Position numbers and translations under genes: made by a program. Below are positions 23,364-35,189 of a stretch of 64,000 nt of DNA, piece after piece. Source of the DNA: Chlorops oryzae (taxonomy: Eukaryota; Arthropoda; Insecta; Diptera; Chloropidae); NCBI GenBank assembly GCA_020466095.1, contig CM035806.1, positions 10,777,224-10,841,223 on the forward strand. The letters are read 5' to 3'. Within the stretch, counting starts at the first letter, position 1, and every line of letters begins with the position of its first letter. The notes beneath the pieces are model-generated. The model was not told the origin of the DNA. It ran no database searches and was given only the letters and a program-made list of their open reading frames with translations.

Positions 23364-23545
23364 CACCAATTGCGGCGGTCTTTGGCAGTCAATTTCGACT
23401 GCTACGGTTACACTCTGCAAAGAAAATAACAATCATTAGAATAAAGATTTTTCTCACTATTGAATGTGTATAAATTTCAACTCACATGACAAAAAATACT
23501 TGCAAACGCGAAGGATAACAAAATTTTGATGAGAATGATGGACAT
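23364..23545 (-). CDS. Candidate secreted-peptide gene, first two coding exons, 3' end not found
   Basis: On the minus strand an ATG at 23545 opens a 60-nt exon (to 23486) encoding MSIILIKILLSFAFASIFCH, a textbook signal-peptide profile. It ends at a GTGAGT donor. After a 71-nt intron with a TTTGCAG acceptor, a 51-nt exon (23414-23364) encodes SVTVAVEIDCQRPPQLV and ends at GTAAGT. Both exons are in phase 0. The CQRPPQLV segment resembles the opening of Kunitz-type inhibitor domains (C-x-x-P-P-x-x-x-G-x-C), but the rest of such a domain was not found between here and CFAP61, so that is a suggestion only. A TATAAAAG box lies about 115 nt upstream. Small secreted genes with two short exons are common among fly seminal-fluid and venom-like proteins. 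Confidence 0.45.
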
Positions 23546-23659
23546 TTTGTTTTTTTTTTTTTTTTTGTGAACTCTTTTCTATTTGTAGATCGCAATTTAA
23601 GATAATTTTTTGTTTATTTTTTTTCGTGGTATGGGAGGAATATCACTTGCAATTATATG

Positions 23660-23667
23660 CTTTTATA
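23660..23667 (-). promoter_or_regulatory. TATA box upstream of the candidate secreted-peptide gene
   Basis: TATAAAAG on the minus strand, in a context of CGACAGTATAAAAGCATATA. A start of transcription would be expected near 23630-23635, giving an 85-90 nt leader before the ATG at 23545. Confidence 0.45.
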
Positions 23668-23699
23668 CTGTCGATTATTTCCCTCAGCGAGAAAGAGAG

Positions 23700-24074
23700 A
23701 GTAATTAGCTCAAACTGTTTGCCGAAAAATGGGTTTTTTTTTTTTTGATGTTCGAAATTTTCAATTTTTACTATGAACGAGGAATTTTTTAAGGACCGCG
23801 GTATATCAACGTTCACGTTAATTAATAAAAATGCGAATGATGAATGATTCTGCTAGTGCATGGAAATTTATACTCGAAGTCTGTCGAAGTTTGAATAGTC
23901 AATGAGTGGAAAATCATTGTCATTGGAGTCGGGGGAAAATTTCCGTCTACACTTAATTGTCAACAAAGCCACAAGATTTTCAATGCGGCAGCAACGTCAA
24001 AGTTTTTAATTGCTCCAACCACGCATGACCAGCGCACAGAAGAGATAGAAAAGATAGAGAGTGAAAGAGAGAGT

Positions 24075-24105
<31 letters not shown>

Positions 24106-25149
24106 CTGCGCTGATGATGTGGACAATGGCATGGGCATTGCTCCGCCATGTAACACACGAGTTGGATGTCGAGTTGAATAGAGGTTTCCCAAAATTATGA
24201 AGCGTCGATCATCATCTAAGCGAACGTCCATCAAGCGCGAAGGTTTTTTGCTTATGCTGTCCTCAGTGTTTATGGGATTTTTCAAGTTTTTCACGATTCA
24301 TTTTTCATGCATTGATTTTTTTTAATTTATTTATTTTTTTTTTTTATTATATTTTTTTCCATTTGTGATCATGTTCTCGGAGCTTGTGTTTTGGTTTGAT
24401 TGTTTTTGAAGCTGCAATTATTTGCATTTCGTTGAATGTTGATCTAAATCTTCGAAACATCGAACTTTTTCAATGCCAACATAAATGGCAAATTGAAGGA
24501 GTCCATTGGACCGAGGGAAGGTTTTTTTTTTTTGTTGAAAAAAAAGGAACGATTTTAGAACGAATAAAAAAAATTTCTGATTTCATCAAGCTTGAAAAAT
24601 GGGTCAAATGATTTAACGCGACTAATCATCTCTTTTGGGCGTAACTAAGTGGAAGGTGAAATCGAATGGGAATTTCCAAAGAAGATAAAAAAAAAAAAAT
24701 TAAAAAAAAAGATTGAAGAGGAAATGAAAAAAATTATTCGTTTGTAGGTCGTTGTAGGTGGATGTAGGTCAATCATCTTTGTTTCACGCATTTATAAAAG
24801 AAATTTTTCCGATGCGATTAGAAATCACAATCATTTATCATAATGATAATTTTCATGTACTTTTAGGTTCATATAATATGCATGGAAGACTTTTGTCTTA
24901 ATCAATGTTCCTAGCATGAACGCAGTTTGTAGGAGGGAGGGGAGCGGGGAGAGCAATTCCCGATCAGCCGGTCGGTTAAAAGATGCACTACATTTTTGAA
25001 AATAGAGGCCGTGCAGTCAGCATCCTATGAAAGCTCAGTTGGTAGCGCACTTTTTAGCCGACTTTTACTCAACAGTTGGACAACAGTTGAGTCTGCTGAA
25101 TGCACCCAATGTGTCTTATGCCCAACGCTCCCAATGGAATTCAACGAGA
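23700..25149. other. Intergenic, no supported gene
   Basis: Contains a GAGAGAGAGA run (24059-24104), poly(T) tracts, and at 25027-25050 a tRNA A-box-like AAGCTCAGTTGGTAGCGCAC with no B box after it. Confidence 0.45.
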
Positions 25150-25612
25150 TATTTAATTTTCTCATCTTATTTTCAAAAAATTTATTACACATATGGTGTA
25201 CCAAATTAAAGGAAATCGATCCAGCATTTTGAATAAAATAAAAAATTTAGGTGTTAATAGGACCTTTTTCATACCAAAATGGCTCTCAAAGTCAAAAAAT
25301 TTTTAAAAAATTTTAAAATTTTGACTTTGAAGGCTCAAATACCCTTGAAGCTGCAATAAAGTATAAGTTTATTTTATACGCCTAGAAAGGTCTGACAATT
25401 CTATGTCGAACTGCATTAAAATTTGCATCTTGGATTCAAACGTTGAGGCGTGAAAATTTTTTTTTCTGAAACCACTGCAAATTTCTTTCTTTCCCTTATA
25501 CCTACTCAGGGGTGCATTTTGGACCCCCCTGCCATACGATTTTTTGTTAGTTCTGACCCCCTCTATCAGCTCCCGACTGGTTGACCTTCACAAACGGAAC
25601 ACCCTGTATATG
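25150..25612 (-). mobile_element. CAGGGTGT-ended element, copy A
   Basis: Read on the minus strand it starts CAGGGTGTTCCGTTTGTG, flanked by TA, and carries GGTCAGAACTAACAAAAAAT, GCACCCCTGAG and AAAATGCTGGATCGATT. It shares its whole length with 58214-58677 and parts with 33773-34199 and 55672-56010. Superfamily not assigned. Confidence 0.75.
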
Positions 25613-25772
25613 AATATAAATTTATGTTATGAATGTATTGGACCTCTTTTTGTCTAACCCTCAGAACGCAGTTTAGTAAAGAAAGTTAATAAAATTTTAC
25701 ATCATGAAACGTCTGTTTTGAAAACTTTTAATTTTTTTTGCCCCTAAAGGCCAATATGCGTTGCCAAACATA

Positions 25773-26006
25773 TTAGTGGCATTCAAACAGCTTTGGAAAT
25801 TGAAGTGTGCAAATTTTGCACCAGAAAATTTTGCCCTTTTGTACGAACGACCCTGCAAAGAACGAGTGCAAAACTTGTCCGATAACATGGCGTAAATTTT
25901 GCCCATCAAAATCGATGTGCAATATTTGCCCGGCCGCGGAATTTTTATTCCATACAAACAAATTTGCACAAACGCAAAATTTGCAGACCTGCTTGAATCC
26001 CACTAT
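25773..26006. mobile_element. AGTGGNATTCAAGCAG MITE, copy 1
   Basis: The ends AGTGGCATTCAAACAG and, reverse-complemented, AGTGGGATTCAAGCAGG form the inverted repeat. The interior is rich in TTTGCACAAATTTGC-like palindromic motifs. Its partner is at 40239-40452. Confidence 0.75.
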
Positions 26007-26009
26007 TAT

Positions 26010-27790
26010 TTTAATTTTCAATATCGCAATTTCATTGGTATAGAACTTTATGTTATATGTAGGTCATTAAATTGTTATTTTTGAAAATCGAGTCTACAAA
26101 TCGTCATTGAAATTACTGTTTCCTGGTCCCAACTGTTGCCCTCTGACTCGAGGACTTCCAATCCGGTCTATAATTTTCTGTTATTCCCGTAAGCGCAATT
26201 TTTTTATAAAACTTTTTCCTTCAAATATTTGGAAAACTTTTTCAAAATTCTTTTATTTTTTTATTTAATTTTAATGAAAGAAATTTGGAACCGGGATAAT
26301 TTTTTTTTTTTGTTCAATACAAGAGCCTATTTTTAAAGGGGAATCCATGGTTTTAAACCAAATTTAGGCATCCAGTTCTCGAACCACTTTTGGCTATTTT
26401 ATGCTAGAAATATTGTCCAAGTCAGCTATTTAGCATGTGAAAACCCGCTACTTCTGAGAGCCTTTACAAAAAGTAGTCGAGTCCGATTACTTTTGATGTT
26501 TCGCATCACTATTTTGTTTTGCTTTTCGCGAGAACAGCTGTTTACGGATTTTTTCAAATAAATTGCCGCCTCATTTAATATTCATGGTTCAAGACACTCT
26601 GCACGGTCTCTGTGGATTTGTTTGTCTCCGAGGGGAAGATTCACCGAAAAAATCTTGTCTGCATTGACGTTTCGCGAAAAAAACACTCATGGTTCGTGTC
26701 TAATGTTAAACGTTCACCGTTCTTTTGATACCAGTTTTATAGCTTTTTTCTGCTAGAAATAGTGGTCTTTAGTTAACCGTTAACACAATATGACAAACGA
26801 TTATAGTTGGCTCAGTGGTTCCGCAACTGCGGGCAAAAACGTTCTGTTGTGATATAAATCAGTACCCAGTCTTGACCCATTTACAGCCGATGTACCCTCT
26901 CAGGTTCACACGAATGTTTATAATAAAAAATAAACCGAATTTTTTTCTTGTTTTCTCGATAGGTTCCCATATTAAGAAGGGTGCAAAAATGAATGGCAAG
27001 ATAGGGGCTGTCAAGAATGGCATCACCAAAACAAAGGCTGTGAATCACTGTGCCAGCAGATGTACTCGAGTACACGTACTCCAAAAATTCCACATCACTG
27101 CTTTGTTTTGTTTTTTAGTCAACAGATGTTTGCAACACGAGAATTTTCCGTTTGTTACTTTCATACAAAATGGCTTAAATTCGCGCTTTCTACAATCTTA
27201 ATTTGCATGTAAGTAAGAAAACATAATTGTGCAGATCAGTTCTTTTGGATAGAGGGATGTTAAATATTGTTGCGGGAATTACAAATTATTTGTTGTTCTC
27301 GAAGAATGCAAAGGATTCGATTGAACGATTCCAGAACAGTTTCATATGTTTGCCAGATAGGTATTCAGTATTTGAAAAAAAGGCGCCAGCATCTGGCGAT
27401 CGAAAGGAGTAACCGATTAAGTGGATTTATTGCCAATCGCAAAACGTCTCCATTTCGAACTCCTATGAAATTTTTTTATGCTTGAATAAGCGAGGTCCTT
27501 TTACTTTTATCAAGGGCGGGCTATTTTCTATTTGGATATGATGGACTTTCTGTTCGTTGTGTCAATTTTGTGATCCTTCTTAGGGATCATTTACGGTAAT
27601 TTTGATTTTTGTTTCTTAAAATGATATAATTAATAATTCGCTTATAAGTTTTTATATAAAAAACATAATTATTATTTACATACATACTTATGTATGTATG
27701 TCACGAGTCTCCTAACATGGAATGGCTCGTTAGGCAAAAGGATGAAATAAAAGATTAATTTCTTTAATCCAATATTGCAAATTATTGACT
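26010..27790. other. Intergenic, no supported gene
   Basis: One A-box-like segment, AGTTGGCTCAGTGGTTCCGC (26806), lies in a possible SINE head without a convincing B box. The short ORFs have no domain I recognise. Confidence 0.4.
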
Positions 27791-27792
27791 TG

Positions 27793-27849
27793 AATAGTGA
27801 GAGAGAGAGTAGAGAGAGAGTGTTTCAGAGAGAGAGAGAGAGGTGATTC

Positions 27850-27900
<51 letters not shown>

Positions 27901-28003
27901 TGATCAGAGAGAGAGAGAGAGGAGAGAGAGAGGTCAGAGAGAAGAGGAGAGAGAGAAGAGAGAGATAGAGAGATAGAGAGAGAAGAGAGAGAGAGAGTGA
28001 TTC

Positions 28004-28041
<38 letters not shown>

Positions 28042-28432
28042 AGAGATAGAGGAGAGAGAGAGAGAGAGAGATAAGGAGAGAAGGAGAGAAGAGAGAAGAG
28101 GAGAGAAGAGAAGAGGGAGAGGAGAGGAGAGAGAGGAGAGAGAAAGGGAGAGAAGAAGAGTAAGAGAGAGAGGAGGTAAGAGAGAAAAGGAGAGAGAGGA
28201 AGAGAAGTGAGAGAAGAGAGAGAGAGAGAGTAGAAGAGAGAGAGAGAGAGAAGGTAAGAGAGAGTGTAAGAGAGAAAAGAGAGAGTTAAGAAAGAGAGAG
28301 GAGTGAAGAGAGAGAGAGAAGAGGAAGACAATACGAGAGAGAAGAAAGGTTAAGATGAGAGAAGAGATGAGAAGAAAGTTGAGAGAGAAGAGAGAGAAGG
28401 GTTTAAGAGAAAGAAGAGATGAAAGATAAAAA
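27793..28432. repeat. (GA)n tract, about 640 bp, imperfect
   Basis: Almost pure purine (GAGAGA with AGGAGA, AGAAGA and GTGATTCAGA interruptions). Such tracts bind GAGA factor and can form triplex DNA; both points are family knowledge. Frames crossing it on either strand are low-complexity artefacts. Confidence 0.95.
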
Positions 28433-29768
28433 ATAAATTCAAATGAAGAGTGAACGATAAAATTTAGATTCCGATTTGAGATTAGTTAGGAAAATGACGA
28501 TAGAAACAAAAAATTCTTTAAATTCAAATTATCCAGAAGGTAAAAAATTTTAATTCCGATTTAGCATTTGATTTCGTTCATCCAGCGATTTAAATCGAAT
28601 GACGCCTTTCAATAAACTTCTTTCAATGTTAAATTCACATTTCGAAGGAAATAAATGACTTTATACATTCCGTTCTGTCACACATATCCCATCGTTCATC
28701 GGCAGCATAATTCAAACGAAGAACAAACGAACTCCAAATTCAAGAAACTTTAGGTTAAAGCAAATTTGACATGTCCATTAGGCAACATGAACGACTGTCG
28801 AACTAAAGCTATCGCATTCCGTCTGCAGTAGACAATAATCTCATCAATCGATTGGCATAGAATTTTTTAATGTGGCACGAAATGATGCACTTTAAAAACA
28901 AAAAAAAAAAATTCAAGAGAAAAATATAAGGATTAAAGCGAATATATGAACTGTCCCTACTGTGCCCATAAGCGATCAAATCGAAGAAAGCTATCAACAT
29001 CGTCGAGTGAAATAATCTCACAAACAATTTCATAAATTTTTTTAAATGTGGCACGAGAAATGATGGCCACCGCTTTTAGGGAATAATAGACAAGAAACGA
29101 GAGAAATGGTCCAAGGCAAATGGAACTGCTGCCACCGTCGCCGTCGCCGCCGCGGCTGATGCGGCGGCCGCTCATAACAGCAAGGAGACGAGACGGCAAT
29201 CTTCAATCTTGAGGCGGATAGCAATTTTGTGGTTGTGGCCAGGCTCATTATTATTGTTTAGCAGTTCTATCGTTGTTGGGACCACAAAGCAGCTTTGAGG
29301 AAGAAAATTGTGAAAATCGCGAAGAAATGAGAAAAATCCATAAGATAAATAATGCAGATCTCACGCACATTAAGCTGGACTCGCATCGCAGGCTAGCGAC
29401 GCTTATGGAGAAGCCCAAAAAAAAAAAAAGAAGAAAATTTCGAAAATTCGCAATGCAAGATGGAAGATGGAAGATCTTTAGCCGTGTGTATAATGAGCGC
29501 CATGAAAAACGATGATAATAACCAAACTTGGTCTGCGGATTTGTTGGAGAACCTAACGCTGAACAAATTCCATAGAAGAAATAACTGTGGAAGGTGTGTT
29601 GAGTAGGAGTTTTCGTATCAGTTCCCGTGAACGCTATTCATTTCAAGTGGATTTGCCGGTTATGCCTTTAATCGAAATCTCGTTTGCTTTAATAATAACA
29701 ATAATAATAAAGAGAAATGTATATACTTATATATATATTTGTATGTATATGATGTGTGTGTGTATATA

Positions 29769-29929
29769 CAGGAAAACCTCCTATATGTGGAGACTCGCTT
29801 TTAGAGGTTCGTTTGTTTTCCTCCTCGTAATTCGAACGTTTTTTGTGAGTTTCTACGAAAGGGAGACGATTTTTGTGGCAGTTCACGATTTTGAAATTTT
29901 GTGTTCTCAAAGATAGCGAGGTTTCACTG
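29769..29929. mobile_element. pogo/Tigger-like MITE, 161 bp
   Basis: Ends CAGGAAAACCTC and, reverse-complemented, CAGTGAAACCTCGCTATC, each followed by TA outside (767-768 and 930-931). CAG..AACCTC termini with TA duplication fit pogo/Tigger elements. Confidence 0.7.
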
Positions 29930-30261
29930 TATATTGTACAGCGCGAAAATCAACATCAGATATTCTTCTGTCTTCAAAGCGTTTCATTGCTAGGACAAAA
30001 AGAGTTTCGTTTTAATTATTGGAACTCATTAATGTGCGATCATAAAACGATAAATTTGTGAGAAAAAAATTTATGATTTCGATATTTGCGAGAGAGCATT
30101 CGCGCATTCGATCGAGGACAACGATAATTGTTTTAGTAGGATAAACGATTTGTTAACGTCGAATACACACCGAATAACGTTATGGAACATCATATTCACT
30201 CATTTGTTGCCCGGCCCGGAAAACTGGTTTCGTTAGACGAAATTTCAAAATTACTTGGGTC

Positions 30262-30697
30262 AGTGCTCGGACTTGAAAATTTTGAAAGGTGGTAGATTTT
30301 TAAAGAAAAGTGGTAGATTTATATAAAAAGTGGTAGATTTAAAATTGTTTAAAATATTAATACAATATATCACATCTGATCATGTAGAAAATTGGGAATC
30401 TTATATGTTTTTAGGTATTTTCTCTTATTAAAAAAAATGTGTCAATATTTATTGGATGTCGTTAAGTGCCAATGCTGCCATTCTTGACAACATTCTTGAC
30501 AATAGGAAGCTGCCAACATATTTTTCAATAACACATAACATTGAAGCACATTTTTTATGCTCTCAATTATTCTAAATGATCATAAAATAAATAAAACAAA
30601 GGCATAAATAAGTAAAAAAAAAAAGTGGTAGATTTGGACCTAGCGTGGTAGAAGTGGTAGAAAGTGAAAATAGTGATAGATCTACCACTAAAGTGTT
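30262..30697. mobile_element. hAT-type element with GGTAGATTT subterminal repeats, truncated copy
   Basis: Begins CAGTGCTCGGACTTGAAAAT and carries three copies of AAGTGGTAGATTTA near that end and further copies near the other. It stops at ACCACTAAAGTG, without the last 15 or so bases seen in the intact copy (reverse orientation) at 48632-49261. Confidence 0.8.
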
Positions 30698-30996
30698 AAA
30701 GTAACATGAAAGGAAGTAACTGAGCGCATTCTTTAGAAGCAAAGCGAAATCAGAGTTGAAAGTAAATTGAAATGACAGTACGGCAGATTACATTATAGAA
30801 AATGTATGATGAAATGCAGACTTGAATGTTCGATTACTATGTATCGCGATAATCATATGAAAATGTATGCTAAATGTAACCTCAAAGTACTTCTTTCGTT
30901 TTATTTCTGCTATGTGTTTGAGTAAGGAAATATCATATTCTTTCTGCTGGTTTGTAAGCATTATTTGTAGCTAGGCCAATACATTAAGAAACAATT

Positions 30997-31414
30997 AAGG
31001 GTGTTATAGTCATGCGAAACTCACTATAAAATATCCAACGCAGATAAAGGGTAAGCTATAGAATTATGTTTGCATAATTTTCAAAAGAGGCTCCAAAACC
31101 ACGACAATGTATGTATTCCGGAGACTGTAAAAACCATAAAAGACCCTTAATAATGGTCCATTCTTTCGAACTTTTTCTTGCTCATAACCCTGCGAAAATC
31201 GCGTACCCAATTTCGTCATGATAGCTCAACTCCTCCGGAGTAAGAAAAACTGTATACTCGTGTGAATAGAAGGACGGACAGGTGGGCGGACATAGCTAAA
31301 TCGCATCTCCTGGTGACGCTGATGATTGCCAAACATATTTTGTATAGTCTATCTCTCGACTGTTACTGGATGCTAAACGAAGCCGCAAAAACAACACAGA
31401 GTGTGTCGGGTTTA
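30997..31414. mobile_element. DINE-1/mini-me-like element, shortened copy
   Basis: AAGGGTGTTATAGTCATGCG start and GAGTGTGTCGGG end, with a body reduced to about 420 bp and a degenerate GGACGGACAGG tract. The tail is mutated (GGGTTTAATG). Confidence 0.7.
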
Positions 31415-31532
31415 ATGATGCCGTACAATTTTAATTTTCACACGATAAATCAAAGATATAAAGTGTACTCTCTCCTTGCGGACACTCCTTTCAAGCGGAC
31501 ATCCCTCTTAAACGGACACTTTTTGGGAATGC

Positions 31533-32016
<484 letters not shown>

Positions 32017-32434
32017 CGCCATTTCACTTACGTTTTCCTTCGACTTTTACGTCTCGCATTCTCGCTCTTAGCTCTTATCTTCACACCATTTCATTTCAAC
32101 CTCTCATAATCTAATTAAGTTAAAACTTTCTCTCATTTTTGGCAATTGCATTAGATATTCTGTCTCATAAACCAGCCAGGAAGGTCGCGTTCTTTACATC
32201 CTCTCAAAAATTCTACTTGATCGTCCTTTTTTAAAGATTACCTCCACATAGGGTTTAGGTTACAAATTCGTCAAGGTTGTAGAATCTGATTTGGATATTT
32301 GTATGGAAAATTAAACTGCAGCAGAATTGTGGGTTCGGGTTTAGTCATAGACTAAATTCGTAAATTTATTAGACAGGAGAGAGAATATGAGGCTGTTTTA
32401 TGGTCTTGAAAATCTCCAGAATACTTGGTCTTAA

Positions 32435-32587
32435 CCCTCTAATTCCTGGCTCCGTCTCTAGACGGACTTTTTTCGAACAAATTACCAAAAAAAAATAATA
32501 ATAATTATTTCAGATTCATGTTTTTCTACCCAAAATTAGTCATATCTGAACTTTTCATTGAAAAAAAAAAATTGTGGCATTAGAGGG
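32435..32587. mobile_element. piggyBac-like MITE, TTAA flanked
   Basis: TTAA is on both sides (32431-32434 and 32588-32591). The termini CCCTCTAATTCC and, reverse-complemented, CCCTCTAATGCC match the usual CCY..TKCC style of piggyBac ends. 153 bp, no ORF. Confidence 0.85.
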
Positions 32588-33417
32588 TTAATGGTTTAAA
32601 ATGGCTCACTTATTATCTGCATAAAGTATTGTATTGTCAGGTTGGTCTGACTACAGCACCCCTCCCTGGTTGTTTATTGTTTTCTAATATTTTTTTTTTA
32701 ATTTCTTAATTTTTAATAAATTGCTTCCCCGATTACACTAATTCTTGATTTTGAGCAACTAGCCTCGCCATTTTTTGAACCAATATGAATGGAAAACTCG
32801 ATGAATTTGCGTGAAAATTAGCACCATTTTTCGATTCCATTCGGAAATTCTTTTAACAAAAACCACTTTCAAAAATAAAACCCCGGAGTCCCCCTATTCA
32901 GGAAATATATCATTCAAAATTATGATGTTCAATCTGTTCCCATTAGAATTCGAATTTCTACTGAAATTTTATATTAAAAGAATTTATTTGCACCCAATCC
33001 AATGGTCATTAGTTTATCTATGTATGTACATACATATATATGTATATGGCGGCACACGTGAAGATGCTTTAAGCTAATACTTGTTATTTGAACTGGTACC
33101 CACCCCCTCCACCCCATGTCTTTCTGAGTACATTTTAATGGCGGTAATTAAGTTTGTGGAAAATTGAACAGAAAAAAAAATAGAATAAGAAAAATGCAAC
33201 AGAAACAAATAAGGGTGTTATAGTCAGGCGAACCTCACCATACAATACCCGACACAGATAAACATTTCAGCTATATACAGTCTTGTGCACAACAAAAGCG
33301 ACTTTTTTAAATTTTGACGGCACTTTTTTGCCAACAAGTTTGGATTTTCTTTTGCAAAATAATAGAGCTTATTAAAATGGTTAAGAAGACTTTGTAAAAC
33401 CAACAAAAATAACAATA

Positions 33418-34358
33418 CAGTACACTCGGTATAACGTCAACTAATTAAAACCGCGAGTGTTGACGTTTACCAGATTGTTGACGTTTATGATTGCCCTCAT
33501 TTTAGACCAAATTAAAGTTGGAATTATAGTTTTAAACGTTATTTTAGTATTCATACTAAAACCAACCAATAATCTGATGCAAACAAATTTTTATGTATTT
33601 GGAAAAATTGAAAAAATATTTTATATGAGATCATGCCGCTTTCGGTTTTTAGAGATCATTTTATACGCGCAACGTCAACAAGTTCGAAAACACAACTGAA
33701 CAAAGAGAGCAAAAACTACATTGTAGATACGCACAAAGGGAGATTAACGGAATTCGGAGAATTCGTATTCTACAGGGTGTCCCGTTGGGAATTACATACA
33801 TTCCTGAAGAGGTATGGTAGGGGGGTCCAAGATTAACAAAAAATCGTATGTGAGTGAGCACCCCTGAGGAGTTATGTGGCTTTAAAGTTTTTTAACATTA
33901 AGTCCAGAAAAACAATTCTCCCACGCCAATGGTTAATTGTAGAAAACAAATTTTAACGCCGTTTGAAAGCCAAATTGTATGTGCTTTTAGGCAAAATTAA
34001 ATTCATGACAAAAATTCGACCCATTGAGGGAAAAATAAACGGTCAAAGTGAAAAATTCTGAAAAAATGTGATTTTTTCTTACTTTGGAAGCCATTTTGGT
34101 ATGAAAAGTGTCCAATTAACACCCAAATTTTTTATTTTATTCAAAATGCTGGATCGATTACCTTTAATTTGGTACCCCATATGTCAACGGAACACCCTGT
34201 CTACGTAATGCCAGCTAAAATTTTCTATTAAGCAGAGTTTACCTTTTGGAGCTTTTAGGTTTTGTTGACGTTTTAGAATAGTCAATGTAAATAATAAAAA
34301 AGTGTTGACGTTTTGGGGTGTTGACGGAATAGGGGTTGACGTTATCCCGAGTGTACTG
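33418..34358. mobile_element. pogo/Tc1-like element nested in the Tc1-like MITE
   Basis: Termini CAGTACACTCGGTATAACGT and, reverse-complemented, CAGTACACTCGGGATAACGT, with TA flanks (33416-33417 and 34359-34360). Subterminal GTTGACGTT motifs recur inside both ends. No transposase frame was seen. Confidence 0.85.
33773..34199 (+). mobile_element. CAGGGTGT-ended element, copy B, innermost insertion
   Basis: Termini CAGGGTGTCCCGTTGG and, reverse-complemented, CAGGGTGTTCCGTTGA. It carries the GCACCCCTGAGGAGTTAT and AAAATGCTGGATCGATTA blocks of copies A and D. Confidence 0.78.
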
Positions 34359-34489
34359 TATATTTAAGAATAAAAAAAAAAATAGTTAAAAAGTGTTTTT
34401 GGTTGTTATTGTTTTGCACACAACACTGTAAGTTTTTATCGGAGTGTAAGCTCAAACTCCATTAACGATTCTTGTGACAGACCCCTTAA

Positions 34490-34780
34490 TGTAAGAATAT
34501 TTATGACTAGAGCTCGGATTTTGAATTTTTTGAATTTTTTGAATTTTTTTTTGCATTTAATGTGCTTTTTGAATATTTTATTCACTGAAGTAGGCTTTTT
34601 TGTTAATTTGACAATTCAACATACTAAATCGAACTAATTTGGAATTTTTGACTGTGAATTTTTTGCATTTTTCTTTGAATTTTTTTTAATATTTTTTAAT
34701 TTTTTGTTATTTTTGTTTAATTTTTTTTGAAAAATTTTTTTTTCATTTTTTTAAATTTTTTTACATATTCAAATTCCGAG
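34490..34780. repeat. Low-complexity GAATTTTTTT stretch
   Basis: Repeated GAATTTTTTGAATTTTTT and TTTAATTTTTTT inside the DINE-like element; probably replication slippage. Confidence 0.8.
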
Positions 34781-35189
34781 GCATATTTATGACTATAGAA
34801 GAAGCATACGTGCCATTGGAATTTCAGGTGCAAGGCACAATTTACGAAAAACTCCCGATTGGCACACCCACTTATCCTATTTTCGGTGTATCCTGAAATA
34901 TGCTCACATATCTTTCATCAAAATATCTTCAAAATTTTAGGTTTTCGAGCAGTTTTTGTGATTTTCATAACAATGGTTGGATCGGGTCCATTCTTTCTCG
35001 TTTCCCCTCCAATACGCATACCGAATTTCGTCAAGAAAGCTCAATTTGTTCAATAAGAAAACTGCATATAGACAGACAGACGGACGATCAGGACTATGTA
35101 TGTCTTGTATCTATCGTCTATCTTACGTACACACACGTACGCACAAATGCAATATAACCTCGACACGGAGTGTGTCGGGTATAAAAATC

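Larger units (their letters stand above)
33278..34428. mobile_element. Tc1-like MITE nested in the DINE-like element
   Basis: Outside the inner insertion its own body is about 210 bp. Termini CAGTCTTGTGCACAACAAAA and, reverse-complemented, CAGTGTTGTGTGCAAAACAA, with TA on both sides (33276-33277 and 34429-34430). Confidence 0.75.
33211..35188. mobile_element. DINE-1/mini-me-like element carrying three nested insertions
   Basis: AAGGGTGTTATAGTCAGGCG at 33211 and GAGTGTGTCGGGTATAAAAA ending at 35188 delimit the host element. Its GACAGACAGACGGACG tract is at about 35070-35086. It is split after about 65 bp by the elements at 33278, 33418 and 33773. Confidence 0.75.

Noticed and set aside
25020..25070. 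tRNA gene suggested by AAGCTCAGTTGGTAGCGCAC
   Set aside because: No B box or 3' half follows.
27793..28432. CRISPR array or coding repeat
   Set aside because: Simple dinucleotide repeat without spacers; the genome is eukaryotic.
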